Shown in pieces: positions 47,786 to 56,423 of a stretch of DNA of 64,000 bases. How positions within the stretch are numbered: position 1 is the first letter of the stretch; each line of letters starts with the position of its first letter. Source of the DNA: Mesorhizobium sp. 131-2-1 (lineage in GTDB: Bacteria > Pseudomonadota > Alphaproteobacteria > Rhizobiales > Rhizobiaceae); the NCBI RefSeq assembly GCF_016756535.1, contig NZ_AP023247.1:3844501-3908500 (forward strand), read 5' to 3'. The position numbers were made by a program, and so were the translations under genes. The notes beneath the pieces are model-generated. The model worked only from the letters and a program-made list of their open reading frames with translations. It was not told the DNA's origin and did no database searches.

Positions 47786-47907
47786 CACCGCTATCCGTTT
47801 GCTCGGGAAGAATGGCCGAACCGTAGCCGGGCGGGTCGAAGCGTCAATTGAAAAGCATTGATGGGATGCCATCGGTTGCGATGATGGCAGCGGCGCTTCC
47901 AAATCAC

Positions 47908-47933
47908 GCGACCGCCTCCTGGGAGACGGTCGC
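47908..47933 (-). terminator. Terminator-like hairpin after the exported hydrolase
   Basis: GCGACCG (47908-47914) pairs with CGGTCGC (47927-47933), extended inward by 4 bp after one mismatch. It sits 16 bp after the hydrolase stop in transcription direction. No U-tract is clear. Confidence 0.45.
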
Positions 47934-47949
47934 ATGTGGCTGCCAACCA

Positions 47950-48903
47950 TTATTCCGTTTCGCTGACGACCTCGTCCCAGCTCTTCACCTTGGTCTCGCC
48001 GTTGAGGAATGGCAGTGCGGCGGCCGTCAGTTCCGGGGCGAAGAACACGTCGTAGTGGGTGCGGTTGGGAATGATGGCCAGCCGATTCTGCGACAGGTTC
48101 TCGCGCATCCAGCCGGCATCCTTCAGCCCGCCGCCGAGCATCTGGTAGAACTTGATCTCATGCTCGGGCTTGTACATGTCGCTGTCGCCATAGGCGAGCA
48201 TGACCGGCATCTTCAGCTTCGGAACGTCGGCAGAGAAGTCACGGTTCTGGCGCATGAAGTTGCCAAGCGTATCGAGCAGTTTGGGGAAGTCCTCGGGATG
48301 CGGGGCCACCGCAACGTAGGACTTGTACATCGGTGTGTCCTTCATGAACGGCGCGGCGGCCGCGCTGACCTGCGCCTGCTGCGGACGCATCTCGTCATAG
48401 AAGCCATCGGTGGAGTAGCCGGTCGAGACAAGGACCAGACGCCGGACCGCCTCAGGATGCTGGACTGCCATGCGGAAGGCGACGCCGCCGCCCAGCGAAT
48501 AGCCCATGACGTCGACCCGGTCGTAGCCTAGCGTCTTGACGATCGCCGCCATGTCGTCGCCCATCGCGTCGATGCTGAACGGCCGCTCGCCAAGGGCAGT
48601 ACGGCCATGGCCCTGCATATCCACGGCGATCACGGTTCGATGCTCTGCGAATTTCGGCAGGATCGGCGCGAACATATCCGACGTGCCTAGGCCGCCATGC
48701 AGCAGGAGCAGCGGCTCACCCTTGCCGTAGATGGCATAGTAATAATTCAGGCCGTCGATGGGCAGCAGTCCGGATTTCTCCGGCTTCACAAGGGCTTTGG
48801 TCTCACTGGTCATGGCAGGCTTTGTCTCCTCGGATTGTGCATTTGGCACGGCAATCAGGGCCGCGGCCGAAGCGAGCATGGCGAAAAACAGGGTCTTGGG
48901 CAT
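47950..48903 (-). CDS. Exported alpha/beta hydrolase
   Basis: 317 residues with GGAGGAG before the ATG at 48903. A signal peptide covers about residues 1-24 (MLASAAALIAVPNAQS). The alpha/beta fold has the oxyanion strand LLLLHGGLGTSD, the nucleophile elbow GYSLGGG (Ser), an acidic residue in YGDSDMY, and the catalytic His near PNRTHYDVFF. Probably periplasmic, with unknown substrate. It is divergent in direction to nothing close; a ParB-like mini-gene follows upstream on the same strand. Confidence 0.87.
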   Translation of the reverse strand: MPKTLFFAMLASAAALIAVPNAQSEETKPAMTSETKALVKPEKSGLLPIDGLNYYYAIYGKGEPLLLLHGGLGTSDMFAPILPKFAEHRTVIAVDMQGHGRTALGERPFSIDAMGDDMAAIVKTLGYDRVDVMGYSLGGGVAFRMAVQHPEAVRRLVLVSTGYSTDGFYDEMRPQQAQVSAAAAPFMKDTPMYKSYVAVAPHPEDFPKLLDTLGNFMRQNRDFSADVPKLKMPVMLAYGDSDMYKPEHEIKFYQMLGGGLKDAGWMRENLSQNRLAIIPNRTHYDVFFAPELTAAALPFLNGETKVKSWDEVVSETE

Positions 48904-48993
48904 TGGTCTCCTCCGCTTGTGTGCTCCAAGGACGAGGCGACAGAGCGCAAGCCGACATGGCCCGCCAAAAAATTGCAGGTCAGGTGAATTCGG

Positions 48994-49242
48994 CTAGTGG
49001 CGCTTCGCTTGCACGAGATAGGCGTCGATCGTTGCCTCGCCCAGCCATTTGGCCGCTTCCAGTCGGTGCAGGCCTTCAACCAGAATGTGGCGCTTGCCGT
49101 CGTGGCGCACCTGGATCGGCGTCTTCATGCCGTTTTCCAGGATGTCCTCGGCCAGATGCCGCACCGTTTCGGGATGCAGCGTCTTCCGGCGCGCGGCTGG
49201 CACGTAGATGTCGTCGACCTTGACCTTTTGTACGCGCAGCAT
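48994..49242 (-). CDS. Standalone ParB/sulfiredoxin-fold mini-protein
   Basis: 82 residues from the ATG at 49242, GGGAG upstream. It contains only the ParB N-terminal-like fold: VDDIYVPAARR start, LAEDILENGMKTPIQV, and ILVEGLHRLEAAKWLG, the conserved GxHR motif used for nucleotide binding. There is no DNA-binding helix-turn-helix, so it cannot be a classical ParB. Small relatives are annotated as chromosome-partitioning protein. It is divergent from the dimethylformamidase-like operon. Confidence 0.75.
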   Translation of the reverse strand: MLRVQKVKVDDIYVPAARRKTLHPETVRHLAEDILENGMKTPIQVRHDGKRHILVEGLHRLEAAKWLGEATIDAYLVQAKRH

Positions 49243-49391
49243 GTCGACTCCCGGCGCTGAACCATTGCCTGGGCATGACATAGTCCGTTTGCCGGATATG
49301 GCCAAGAGCAGGCGCCGCTGGCCCGATGCTTTCCAATTGACGCTTGGCCGGCCATTGGTCTCAATGGCGGCCTGTTGGTTTCAGGTGTTCA

Positions 49392-51032
49392 TTGACGCGA
49401 CTGCCGACCGAGTTCCCCGACTTCGGGCTGACGCCCGAGCAGCGCTGCGAGGCGGTGCGCGGCCATTATTACGAATGGCCCGGCATGGACGGCGAGCGCG
49501 GCGAGATCTGGTGCTACAGCGACCGCTTTTCCTATCGCCCCGGCGAAACGGTGGCGTTGCATGTCAGTGCGACGGTCCGGCAATTCGGCATCACGATCGT
49601 TCGCGACGGCGCTACCGAAACGAAGGTCTTCGAGAAGGCTGGCCTCGCGGCGCGCTGGCAAGAGACGCCGGACCAATGTTCGGTCGAGGGCTGCGGCTGG
49701 GAGGTCTCGTTCGAGTTCCGCATCGGCGATGACTGGCCGTCCGGTGCCTATCGCGTCACGCTTACTGCCGAGGGCCGCGACAGCAAGCCGATCCAGAGCC
49801 GTCACCTCTTCATCGTCGCGCCCCTGCCAGACCGCAAGCCCGGCCGCCTGCTGCAAGTGGCGGCGACCGGCACCTGGCTTGCCTACAACACCTGGGGTGG
49901 GTCGAACCACTATCAGGGCATCACCGGCCCGAACCGCGACCAGTACGCCACGATGGTTTCTACGCAGCGGCCTTGGTGCCGCGGTTTCGTCGTGCTGCCG
50001 AAGGAGGCGCCGCGCGTGCCGCTCGAGGTCGCGGTGCCGCCGAAGACCGTGCCGCGCTATCCGCACATGGAATGGGCTTTCGCCACCGGCCATTCGAAGA
50101 AATACGCATCCTCCGGCTGGGCGAGCTACGACAGCCATTTCTTCCGCTTCGCCGAGCGCGCCGGCTACGCGGTCGACCTCGCCAGCCAGCACGAGCTGCA
50201 TTTCTCGCCGGAAATCCTCGACGGTTACGACTGCGTCGTCTTCGTCGGCCATGACGAATACTGGACCTGGGAGATGCGCGACGCGGTCGACGATTACGTC
50301 GAGCGCGGCGGGCATGCGGCGCGCTTTGCCGGCAATTTCATGTGGCAGACTAGGCTGGAGGACGAAGGCCGCCTGCAGGTCTGCTACAAATACCGGGCGC
50401 GCGCCGAGGACCCCGCCTATCGCGGCGGCGACGTCAGGCGCGCCACCAATTCCTGGGAGGCGCCGGAGATTGGCCGGCCGGGCAGCGCCACCTTCGGCCT
50501 CAACGCCACCAGAGGCGTCTATGCCGGCTGGGGCGGTTGCGCGCCGCGCGGCGTGCGCGGCTTTCCGGTCTACCGGCCCGAGCACTGGGCCTTCGCCGGC
50601 ACCGGCATCTATTATGGCGACCTGCTCGGCGCCGACAGCCATGTCTACGGCTATGAGGTCGACGGGCTCGATTTCGAGATCCGCGGTGGCCTGCCCTACC
50701 CGACCGCGGAGAGCGGCGCGCCGGACGGACTACAGGTGCTGGCCGTCGGCATGGCGAGCCAAGTCGAGGAAAGTGCCGATATCCCGATCGAGGATCAGTT
50801 CCTCACCGACGAGGATGGCCGCTTCACTGCTGAGACGCTGTTCGGCGATGCGAGCGACGCCAACCTCGACAAGGTCAAGCGCGGCAACGGCATGATCGTC
50901 AACTTCCCGCGCGGCAAGGGCGAAGTGTTCCATGCCGGAAGCTGCGAATGGGTCGCCGGCCTGCTAAGGCAGGACGCGATGGTCGAACGCGTGACCAAGA
51001 ATGTTCTCGACCGTTATCTCGGAAAGTCCTGA
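49392..51032 (+). CDS. N,N-dimethylformamidase large-subunit-like protein
   Basis: 546 residues from a TTG at 49392 with CAGGTG upstream; no ATG is in frame early. It matches the C-terminal domain family of dimethylformamidase large subunit: AYNTWGGSNHYQG, EWAFATGHSKKYASSGWASYDS, VVFVGHDEYWTWEMRD, GNFMWQTRLE and NFPRGKGEVFHAGSCEWVAG. The N-terminal about 125 residues form a beta-sandwich-like region (YRPGETVALHVSAT). DMFase hydrolyses amides to acid and amine, but most homologues are uncharacterised. It is first in an operon; the aminotransferase ATG is 1 bp behind its stop. Confidence 0.82.
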   Translation: MTRLPTEFPDFGLTPEQRCEAVRGHYYEWPGMDGERGEIWCYSDRFSYRPGETVALHVSATVRQFGITIVRDGATETKVFEKAGLAARWQETPDQCSVEGCGWEVSFEFRIGDDWPSGAYRVTLTAEGRDSKPIQSRHLFIVAPLPDRKPGRLLQVAATGTWLAYNTWGGSNHYQGITGPNRDQYATMVSTQRPWCRGFVVLPKEAPRVPLEVAVPPKTVPRYPHMEWAFATGHSKKYASSGWASYDSHFFRFAERAGYAVDLASQHELHFSPEILDGYDCVVFVGHDEYWTWEMRDAVDDYVERGGHAARFAGNFMWQTRLEDEGRLQVCYKYRARAEDPAYRGGDVRRATNSWEAPEIGRPGSATFGLNATRGVYAGWGGCAPRGVRGFPVYRPEHWAFAGTGIYYGDLLGADSHVYGYEVDGLDFEIRGGLPYPTAESGAPDGLQVLAVGMASQVEESADIPIEDQFLTDEDGRFTAETLFGDASDANLDKVKRGNGMIVNFPRGKGEVFHAGSCEWVAGLLRQDAMVERVTKNVLDRYLGKS

Positions 51033-51033
51033 C

Positions 51034-52416
51034 ATGCCGAAACCGCAAGTCCAGCCAGCCCCTCAAGCCGAAGCCCGCCAGCCATCGCATCTGTTCTATC
51101 TCTCCAGCCCGCGCCGGCCGCTCGTCGACCGCGCCGAGGGCATCTACTTCTGGACCAAGGACGGCCGCCGCTTCATCGACGGATCGAGCGGGCCGATGGT
51201 CGCCAATATTGGCCATTCCAACCGCAATGTGCTCGACGCCATGAAGCGGCAGATGGACAAGACCACCTTCGCCTACCGGCTGCATTTCGAGAACGAGCCG
51301 GCGGAAGAACTGGCGCGGGAACTGGCAGGCAAGCTTCCCGAGGGGATGGACCGCATCTTCTTCGTGTCCGGCGGCTCCGAGGCAACCGAATCCTGCATCA
51401 AGCTCGCCCGGCAGTGGGCGGTGGCGACAGGCCAGCCCAAGCGCTGGAAAGTGATCACCCGTTTTCCGTCCTATCATGGCGGCACGCTCGGCTCGCTGTC
51501 CGTCACCGGTGACGACGCGCTGGCCGAAACGTTTACCCCGATGATGCGTGTGATGCCGACGGTGCCGGCGCCGGCCGCCTGGCGCGACCGTGACAATCTT
51601 TCGATGGAGCAGCGCGGGCTGCGCTATGCCGACATGCTGGAGGAAAAGATCCTCGCCGAAGGCCCGGAAAGCGTGCTCGCCTTCATCATGGAGCCGGTCG
51701 GCGGAGCGGCCACGGCAGCCCTGGTCGCGCCCGACAGTTACTATCCGCGCATCCGCGAAATCTGCGACCGCTACGGCATCCTGCTCATCCACGACGAGGT
51801 GATGAGCGGCGCCGGCCGCACCGGCAAATTCCTCGGCGGCGATCATTGGGGCTGCAAGCCGGATCTGGTCGCGCTGTCGAAAGGGCTTGGCTCGGGCTAT
51901 GCGCCGCTTGGCGCGCTGGCGGCACCGATGCGGCTGGTCGAGCCGCTGCTTGCCTCCGGCGGCTTCCAGCATGGCCACACCTATGCCGGCAATCCGCTCG
52001 CCTGTGCTGCCGGCCTCGCCGTGCTTGGCGAAATGGACCGGCTCGACCTCATCACCAACGCGGCAAGAATGGGCGATGTGCTGATCGAGGAATTGAAGGG
52101 GCTGGCGAAGCGTTTTCCGTTCATCGCCGACGTGCGCGGCAAGGGCTTGCTGCTCGGGGCGGAGATGGTCGCCGATCCGAAGACGCTGACGCCGATCGCG
52201 CCGGGCAAGAAGGCGACGCAGCGCCTGCTCGACCTCGCCTATGAACGCGGCCTGATCATCTATGGCCGAAGGGTCAAGGGCGGCGTCGACGGCGACAACT
52301 TCATGGTGGCGCCGCCGATGATCGTTACCAGGGAGCAGGTCGGCGAAATCATCGCCATCATCGGCGACTCGCTGGAAGTGCTGGCCGCCGAGCTTGACCT
52401 GCCGGTCGAAGGCTGA
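51034..52416 (+). CDS. Class III PLP-dependent aminotransferase
   Basis: 460 residues. Fold-type I with the PLP lysine in DLVALSKGLGSGYAPLGA (Lys283), SGGSEATESCIKLARQW, a FPSYHGGTLGS loop, HDEVMSGAGRTG with the pyridine-binding Asp, and HTYAGNPL. It resembles omega-amino-acid/beta-alanine-pyruvate type enzymes. It lies between the dimethylformamidase-like and BKACE genes, so a free amine released by the first enzyme may be its substrate. This is inference from order. Confidence 0.9.
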   Translation: MPKPQVQPAPQAEARQPSHLFYLSSPRRPLVDRAEGIYFWTKDGRRFIDGSSGPMVANIGHSNRNVLDAMKRQMDKTTFAYRLHFENEPAEELARELAGKLPEGMDRIFFVSGGSEATESCIKLARQWAVATGQPKRWKVITRFPSYHGGTLGSLSVTGDDALAETFTPMMRVMPTVPAPAAWRDRDNLSMEQRGLRYADMLEEKILAEGPESVLAFIMEPVGGAATAALVAPDSYYPRIREICDRYGILLIHDEVMSGAGRTGKFLGGDHWGCKPDLVALSKGLGSGYAPLGALAAPMRLVEPLLASGGFQHGHTYAGNPLACAAGLAVLGEMDRLDLITNAARMGDVLIEELKGLAKRFPFIADVRGKGLLLGAEMVADPKTLTPIAPGKKATQRLLDLAYERGLIIYGRRVKGGVDGDNFMVAPPMIVTREQVGEIIAIIGDSLEVLAAELDLPVEG

Positions 52417-52429
52417 GAGGTAGAAAAAG

Positions 52430-53359
52430 ATGGCACCGAGGAAAGTCATCATCACCTGCGCCGTCACCGGCTCGGTGCACACGCCGTCCATGTCGCCCTA
52501 TCTGCCGGTCACACCGGACCAGATCGCTACGGACGCCATCGCTGCCGCAGAAGCCGGCGCCTCGATCCTGCATCTCCACGCCCGCGATCCTAAGGACGGC
52601 CGGCCTACCGCCGACCCGGACGTGTTCATGCAGTTCCTGCCGCGCATCAAGCAGGCGACCGACGCGGTGATCAACATCACCACCGGCGGCTCGTCGCTGA
52701 TGACGCTCGACCAGCGGCTGGCGGCACCGCTCAGGGCGGAGCCGGAAATGTGCTCGCTCAACATGGGTTCGATGAATTTCGCGCTGTTCCCGATGCTCGA
52801 CAAGCCGCGGGAGTGGCAGCACGAGTGGGAGCCGAAGCTGCTCGAAGCGACCCGCGACACCATCTTCAAGAACACCTTTGCCGACATGGAGGCCGTGCTC
52901 GAAAAACTCGGCAAGGACTGCGGTACCCGCTTCGAGTTCGAATGCTACGATGTCGGCCATCTCTATTCGCTGGCGCATCTGCGCGACCGCGGCCTGGTGT
53001 CGGGGCCGCTGTTCCTCCAGTTCGTGCTCGGCATTTTGGGCGGCATCGGCGCCGATCCCGACAATCTCATCCATATGAAGCGCATCGCCGACAAGCTGTT
53101 TGGCGACAGCTACCAGTTCTCGGTTCTCGCAGCCGGTCGCCATCAGATGCCGCTGATCTCGATCGCCGCCGCCATGGGTGGCAATGTCCGCGTCGGGCTG
53201 GAGGACAGCCTCTATGACGGAAGGCAGCTGGCCAAATCGAACGCCGACCAGGTCCGCCGCATCCGCAGCGTTCTGGACGGCCTGTCGCTGGACGTCGCGA
53301 CGCCAGCCGAGGCGCGTGAGATGCTGGCTCTGAAGGGTGGCGACCGGGTCGCGTTTTGA
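52430..53359 (+). CDS. BKACE beta-keto acid cleavage enzyme (DUF849)
   Basis: 309 residues. The TIM-barrel BKACE family has a metal-binding motif (ILHLHARDPKDGRP), an N-terminal IITCAVTGSVHTPSMSP, an INITTGGSS phosphate-like loop and the C-terminal MGGNVRVGLEDSLY. It condenses a beta-keto acid with acetyl-CoA to yield acetoacetate and a new CoA ester; 3-keto-5-aminohexanoate and dehydrocarnitine are known substrates. It follows the aminotransferase by 13 bp with no terminator, so one operon is likely. Confidence 0.92.
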   Translation: MAPRKVIITCAVTGSVHTPSMSPYLPVTPDQIATDAIAAAEAGASILHLHARDPKDGRPTADPDVFMQFLPRIKQATDAVINITTGGSSLMTLDQRLAAPLRAEPEMCSLNMGSMNFALFPMLDKPREWQHEWEPKLLEATRDTIFKNTFADMEAVLEKLGKDCGTRFEFECYDVGHLYSLAHLRDRGLVSGPLFLQFVLGILGGIGADPDNLIHMKRIADKLFGDSYQFSVLAAGRHQMPLISIAAAMGGNVRVGLEDSLYDGRQLAKSNADQVRRIRSVLDGLSLDVATPAEAREMLALKGGDRVAF

Positions 53360-53392
53360 GATGCTGTAACCTGAGATGGTAGCGATCCTTCC

Positions 53393-53550
53393 CACCCCCC
53401 TCTGGCCTGCCGGCCATCTCCCCCGCAAGGGGGGAGATCGGATGTCGCCTCGGATTTCGCCAGTCGCCAACGCTGCAAGATGGGCAGCAACGCTGAAATT
53501 ACCAATCTCCCCCCTTGCGGGGGAGATGTCCGGCAGGACAGAGGGGGGTG
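53393..53550. repeat. 158-bp two-armed palindromic element
   Basis: Two 29-bp arms (53393-53421 and 53522-53550 region) are inverted repeats of each other with two mismatches. Each arm adjoins its own perfect hairpin, ATCTCCCC-CGCAAGG-GGGGAGAT style (53416-53438 and 53505-53527). The 66 bp between is unpaired. It looks like a miniature repeat element. It lies between BKACE and the GNAT gene. Confidence 0.8.
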
Positions 53551-53569
53551 CCTTGGCGCCCTGCTTGTC

Positions 53570-54076
53570 ATGAGCAAGCTATCAAACATCCTCATACGTC
53601 CCGGCACCATCGACGATGTCGAAACCATCCACGCCGCCCTGCTGCGGCTTGGATCACATATCGGCGCGCATCAGGAGATCACCTCGACGGCCGAGGATCT
53701 GCGCCGCTATGGCTTTGGCGAGAAGCCGGCCTTCTCTACCCTGATCGCCGAGGTGGACGGCGAGTTCGCGGGACTGTGCCTGCATTTTCCGATCTTCTCG
53801 ACCTGGATGGGGCGTCCCGGGGTCTATGTGCAGGATCTCTATGTCGAGGGCCGCTTTCGCGGCCGCCGGATCGGCGAGCGGCTGCTGCGGCGCGTGGCCG
53901 CCGAATGCCGCAAGGCTGGCGGCGTCTATCTCCGGCTGTCCGTCGACACCGACAATGAGACCGCCAAGGACTTTTACGAGCGGCTGGGCATTGCCTGGTC
54001 GAGCTACGAGCAGACGCAGAAGATCGTTGGCGACGCCTTTTTTGCTTTCGCCGATGCGCCGGAGGGAGAACAATGA
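53570..54076 (+). CDS. GNAT N-acetyltransferase (diamine/polyamine-type)
   Basis: 168 residues from the ATG at 53570, placed just after the palindromic element. It has GNAT motifs: an IRPGTIDDVETIHAALL opening, VQDLYVEGRFRGRRIGERLL (motif A, acetyl-CoA binding R/QxxGxG/A-like), and RLSVDTDNETAKDFYERLGI (motif B). The shape resembles spermidine/diamine acetyltransferases. It overlaps the acetylpolyamine deacetylase gene by 4 bp, so acetylation and deacetylation genes are coupled. Confidence 0.86.
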   Translation: MSKLSNILIRPGTIDDVETIHAALLRLGSHIGAHQEITSTAEDLRRYGFGEKPAFSTLIAEVDGEFAGLCLHFPIFSTWMGRPGVYVQDLYVEGRFRGRRIGERLLRRVAAECRKAGGVYLRLSVDTDNETAKDFYERLGIAWSSYEQTQKIVGDAFFAFADAPEGEQ

Positions 54077-55101
54077 AAACCTTCTACGCCGAGGAACAGA
54101 AACGTCACGATCCAAAAGCCTTCCTCTCCAGCGGCGCGCCTCAACCCAATCCGGAGAAGCCGGAGCGCATCGAAAGATTGTTAGCCGGCGCGAAAGCGGC
54201 CGGCTCGACGATCGAACGGCCGAAAGATCACGGGCTGGGTCCGGTCGCGGCGGTGCATACGCCGGAATATCTCGACTTCCTCGAGCATATCTTCGCGCGC
54301 TGGCAGCGCATCGAGGGCGCCTCGGCGGAGGTCATCCCAAACATCCATCCGATCGCTCGGGACGGCTCCTATCCGGCATCTGCCGTCGGCCAGGCCGGCT
54401 ACCATATGGCGGACACCGCCTGTCCGATCTCGGGCGAAACCTGGAACAGCGCGTTGTGGAGCGCCTGGAGCGCGGTGGAGGCCGCCGAGGCGGTGATGGC
54501 GGGCGCGTCCTCGGCCTATGCGCTCTGCCGTCCGCCGGGCCACCACGCCTTCGCCGATGTCGCCGGCGGATTCTGCTTCATCAACAATTCGGCGGTCGCG
54601 GCGCAGGTGCTGCGAAGGAACGCGGCGCGGGTGGCGATCCTCGACGTCGACCTGCATCACGGCAATGGCACGCAAGGCATCTTCTATGCCCGGGCCGACG
54701 TGCTCACCGTTTCGCTGCATGCCGATCCGGTGCGCTTCTATCCGTTCTTCTGGGGTCATGCCGACGAGCGCGGCGCGGGGCCTGGCCTCGGCTACAATCT
54801 CAACCTGCCGCTGGCGCGCAAATCCGGTGACGCGGCCTTCCTCGAAGCGCTCGCGACCGCCTTCCGGCGCATCCGCGCCTTTGCGCCCGATGCACTGGTC
54901 GTGGCGCTCGGGCTCGACGCCTTCGAAGGCGACCCGTTTGGCGGCCTGTCGGTCACGACGGCCGGCTTCTCGCGCATTGGCGAAGCCATCGCCGGACTCG
55001 GCCTGCCGACGGTGATCGTCCAGGAAGGCGGTTACCTTTGCGATGCGCTGGGCGACAACCTCACCGCCTTTCTCACCGGCTTCGGCGGCAAAGAGCGATA
55101 A
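54073..55101 (+). CDS. Acetylpolyamine amidohydrolase/histone deacetylase family protein
   Basis: 342 residues with GGAG before its ATG, which overlaps the GNAT stop. The HDAC fold is complete: RPPGHHAF with the catalytic His pair, GFCFINNSAVAA, ILDVDLHHGNGTQ with the zinc Asp and His, VSLHADP, and LGLDAFEGDPFG with the second zinc Asp, then QEGGYL. Acetylpolyamine amidohydrolases remove acetyl groups from acetylputrescine and similar amines. Coupled to a GNAT gene, it suggests a reversible acetyl tag on an amine. Confidence 0.9.
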   Translation: MKTFYAEEQKRHDPKAFLSSGAPQPNPEKPERIERLLAGAKAAGSTIERPKDHGLGPVAAVHTPEYLDFLEHIFARWQRIEGASAEVIPNIHPIARDGSYPASAVGQAGYHMADTACPISGETWNSALWSAWSAVEAAEAVMAGASSAYALCRPPGHHAFADVAGGFCFINNSAVAAQVLRRNAARVAILDVDLHHGNGTQGIFYARADVLTVSLHADPVRFYPFFWGHADERGAGPGLGYNLNLPLARKSGDAAFLEALATAFRRIRAFAPDALVVALGLDAFEGDPFGGLSVTTAGFSRIGEAIAGLGLPTVIVQEGGYLCDALGDNLTAFLTGFGGKER

Positions 55102-55107
55102 CCCGGC

Positions 55108-56372
55108 TCAGGCTCGCTGCTGCCTGAGCATGGCGATGACCCTGTGCACGCTTTCCAGCGTCGCATCGATCTCGATAGCCGTATTGTAGTGGGCGATGCC
55201 GATGCGCACGACGCCCTCGCCGGCCGGAATGCCGAGCTGATGGACGATCTCCCAGGCATAGTTGTGGCCCGACCAGAGGAAGATGTTTTCCGCATTCATC
55301 TGCCGCACGATCGTCTCCGGCGCGATGCCCTCGACGGTGAAAGACACTGTTGGCACGCGTTCGCCAATCCGTGCCGGTACGGTGATGCCGTGGATCGTCA
55401 GGCCGGCAATATCCGACAGGCCATCGATCAGTTTTTGCGCCAACGCGTTCTCATAGGCGATCGACACCGCGAATGCCCTGGCGATGCGTTGCCGCCGCGA
55501 CCCGTGCTCGCCGGCCGCCGCGCCAAGATCGGCGAAATAGTCGACCGCCGCGGTCAGACCTGCCATCAGTTCGATCTGCGGCGTGCCGAGCTCGAAGCGC
55601 TCCGGCAGGCCGTTTGACGAGCAGCGGCATTTGTAGGGTTTCAGCGCATCGATGACGTCGCGGCGGCCCCACAGGATGCCCATGTGCGGGCCGAAGAATT
55701 TGTAGGCCGAGCAGCCAGGAAATCGCAGCCGAGTGCCTGCACTTCGATCAGGCCGTGCGGCGCGAATTGGACGGCATCGACATAGACCAGCGCGCCGGCC
55801 TGTTTGGCGATCGCAGTCAGCGCCTTCACCCGGTTGATCGAGCCGGTGAGGTTCGAGGCGTAGTTGAGTGCGACGAGCCGCGTCCTTTCCGAAAGCAGCG
55901 CGCTCAACGCCGCTTCCTCGACCTGCCAGCTTTTCTCGTCGAAAGGCAGGAAGCGCACGACGAGGCCGAGATCCTCGGCAAGCTGCAGCCAGGGCGAGAC
56001 ATTGCCCTCATGGTCCATGCGGGTGACGATGATCTCGTCGCCCGGCTTCATCGCGCGGCCGAGCGTGCGCGACATATGGTATGTCAGCGTCGTCATGTTG
56101 GCGCCGATGATGATTCCCTCGACGCTCGCGGCGCCCAGGAAATCGGCCATCGCCGCATGCGCGTCGTCGACCACCTTTTGCGCCGCTATCGTCGTTTCGA
56201 AAAAGCCGCCGAGATTGGCATTGGTGGTGAGCAGGCAGCGCGATACGGCATCGGCCACCGCTTGTGGCACCTGCGTGCCGGCCGGGTTGTCGAGATAAAT
56301 GCGGCGGCGGCCCGTGTCGGTCAGCGACAGTGCCGGGAATTTTCCTCTGACGGCCTCGATCGGAAAGTTCAT
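55108..56372 (-). pseudogene. Class V aminotransferase/cysteine-desulfurase-like gene with a frameshift at the PLP lysine
   Basis: N-terminal part from the ATG at 56372 (GGGGAGGGGG upstream) encodes 220 residues to GCDFLA, in one frame. The C-terminal part continues in another frame as CSAYKFFGPHMGILWG, containing the PLP lysine, to the stop at 55108. One base is missing near 55713-55716 (GCC expected, GC found). With it restored the protein has about 421 residues, normal for this family. Whether the deletion is real or a sequencing error is open. It is tail-to-tail with the amidohydrolase gene. Confidence 0.85.
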
Positions 56373-56423
56373 TGCCGCCCCCTCCCCTTTGTTATCATTA
56401 GATAATTTTACGTTTCTCACCAG

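Noticed and set aside
50899..52491. A 530-codon minus-strand frame across the aminotransferase gene
   Set aside because: The aminotransferase on the plus strand has complete PLP motifs and a tight operon context. The opposite frame is His/Arg-rich shadow sequence.
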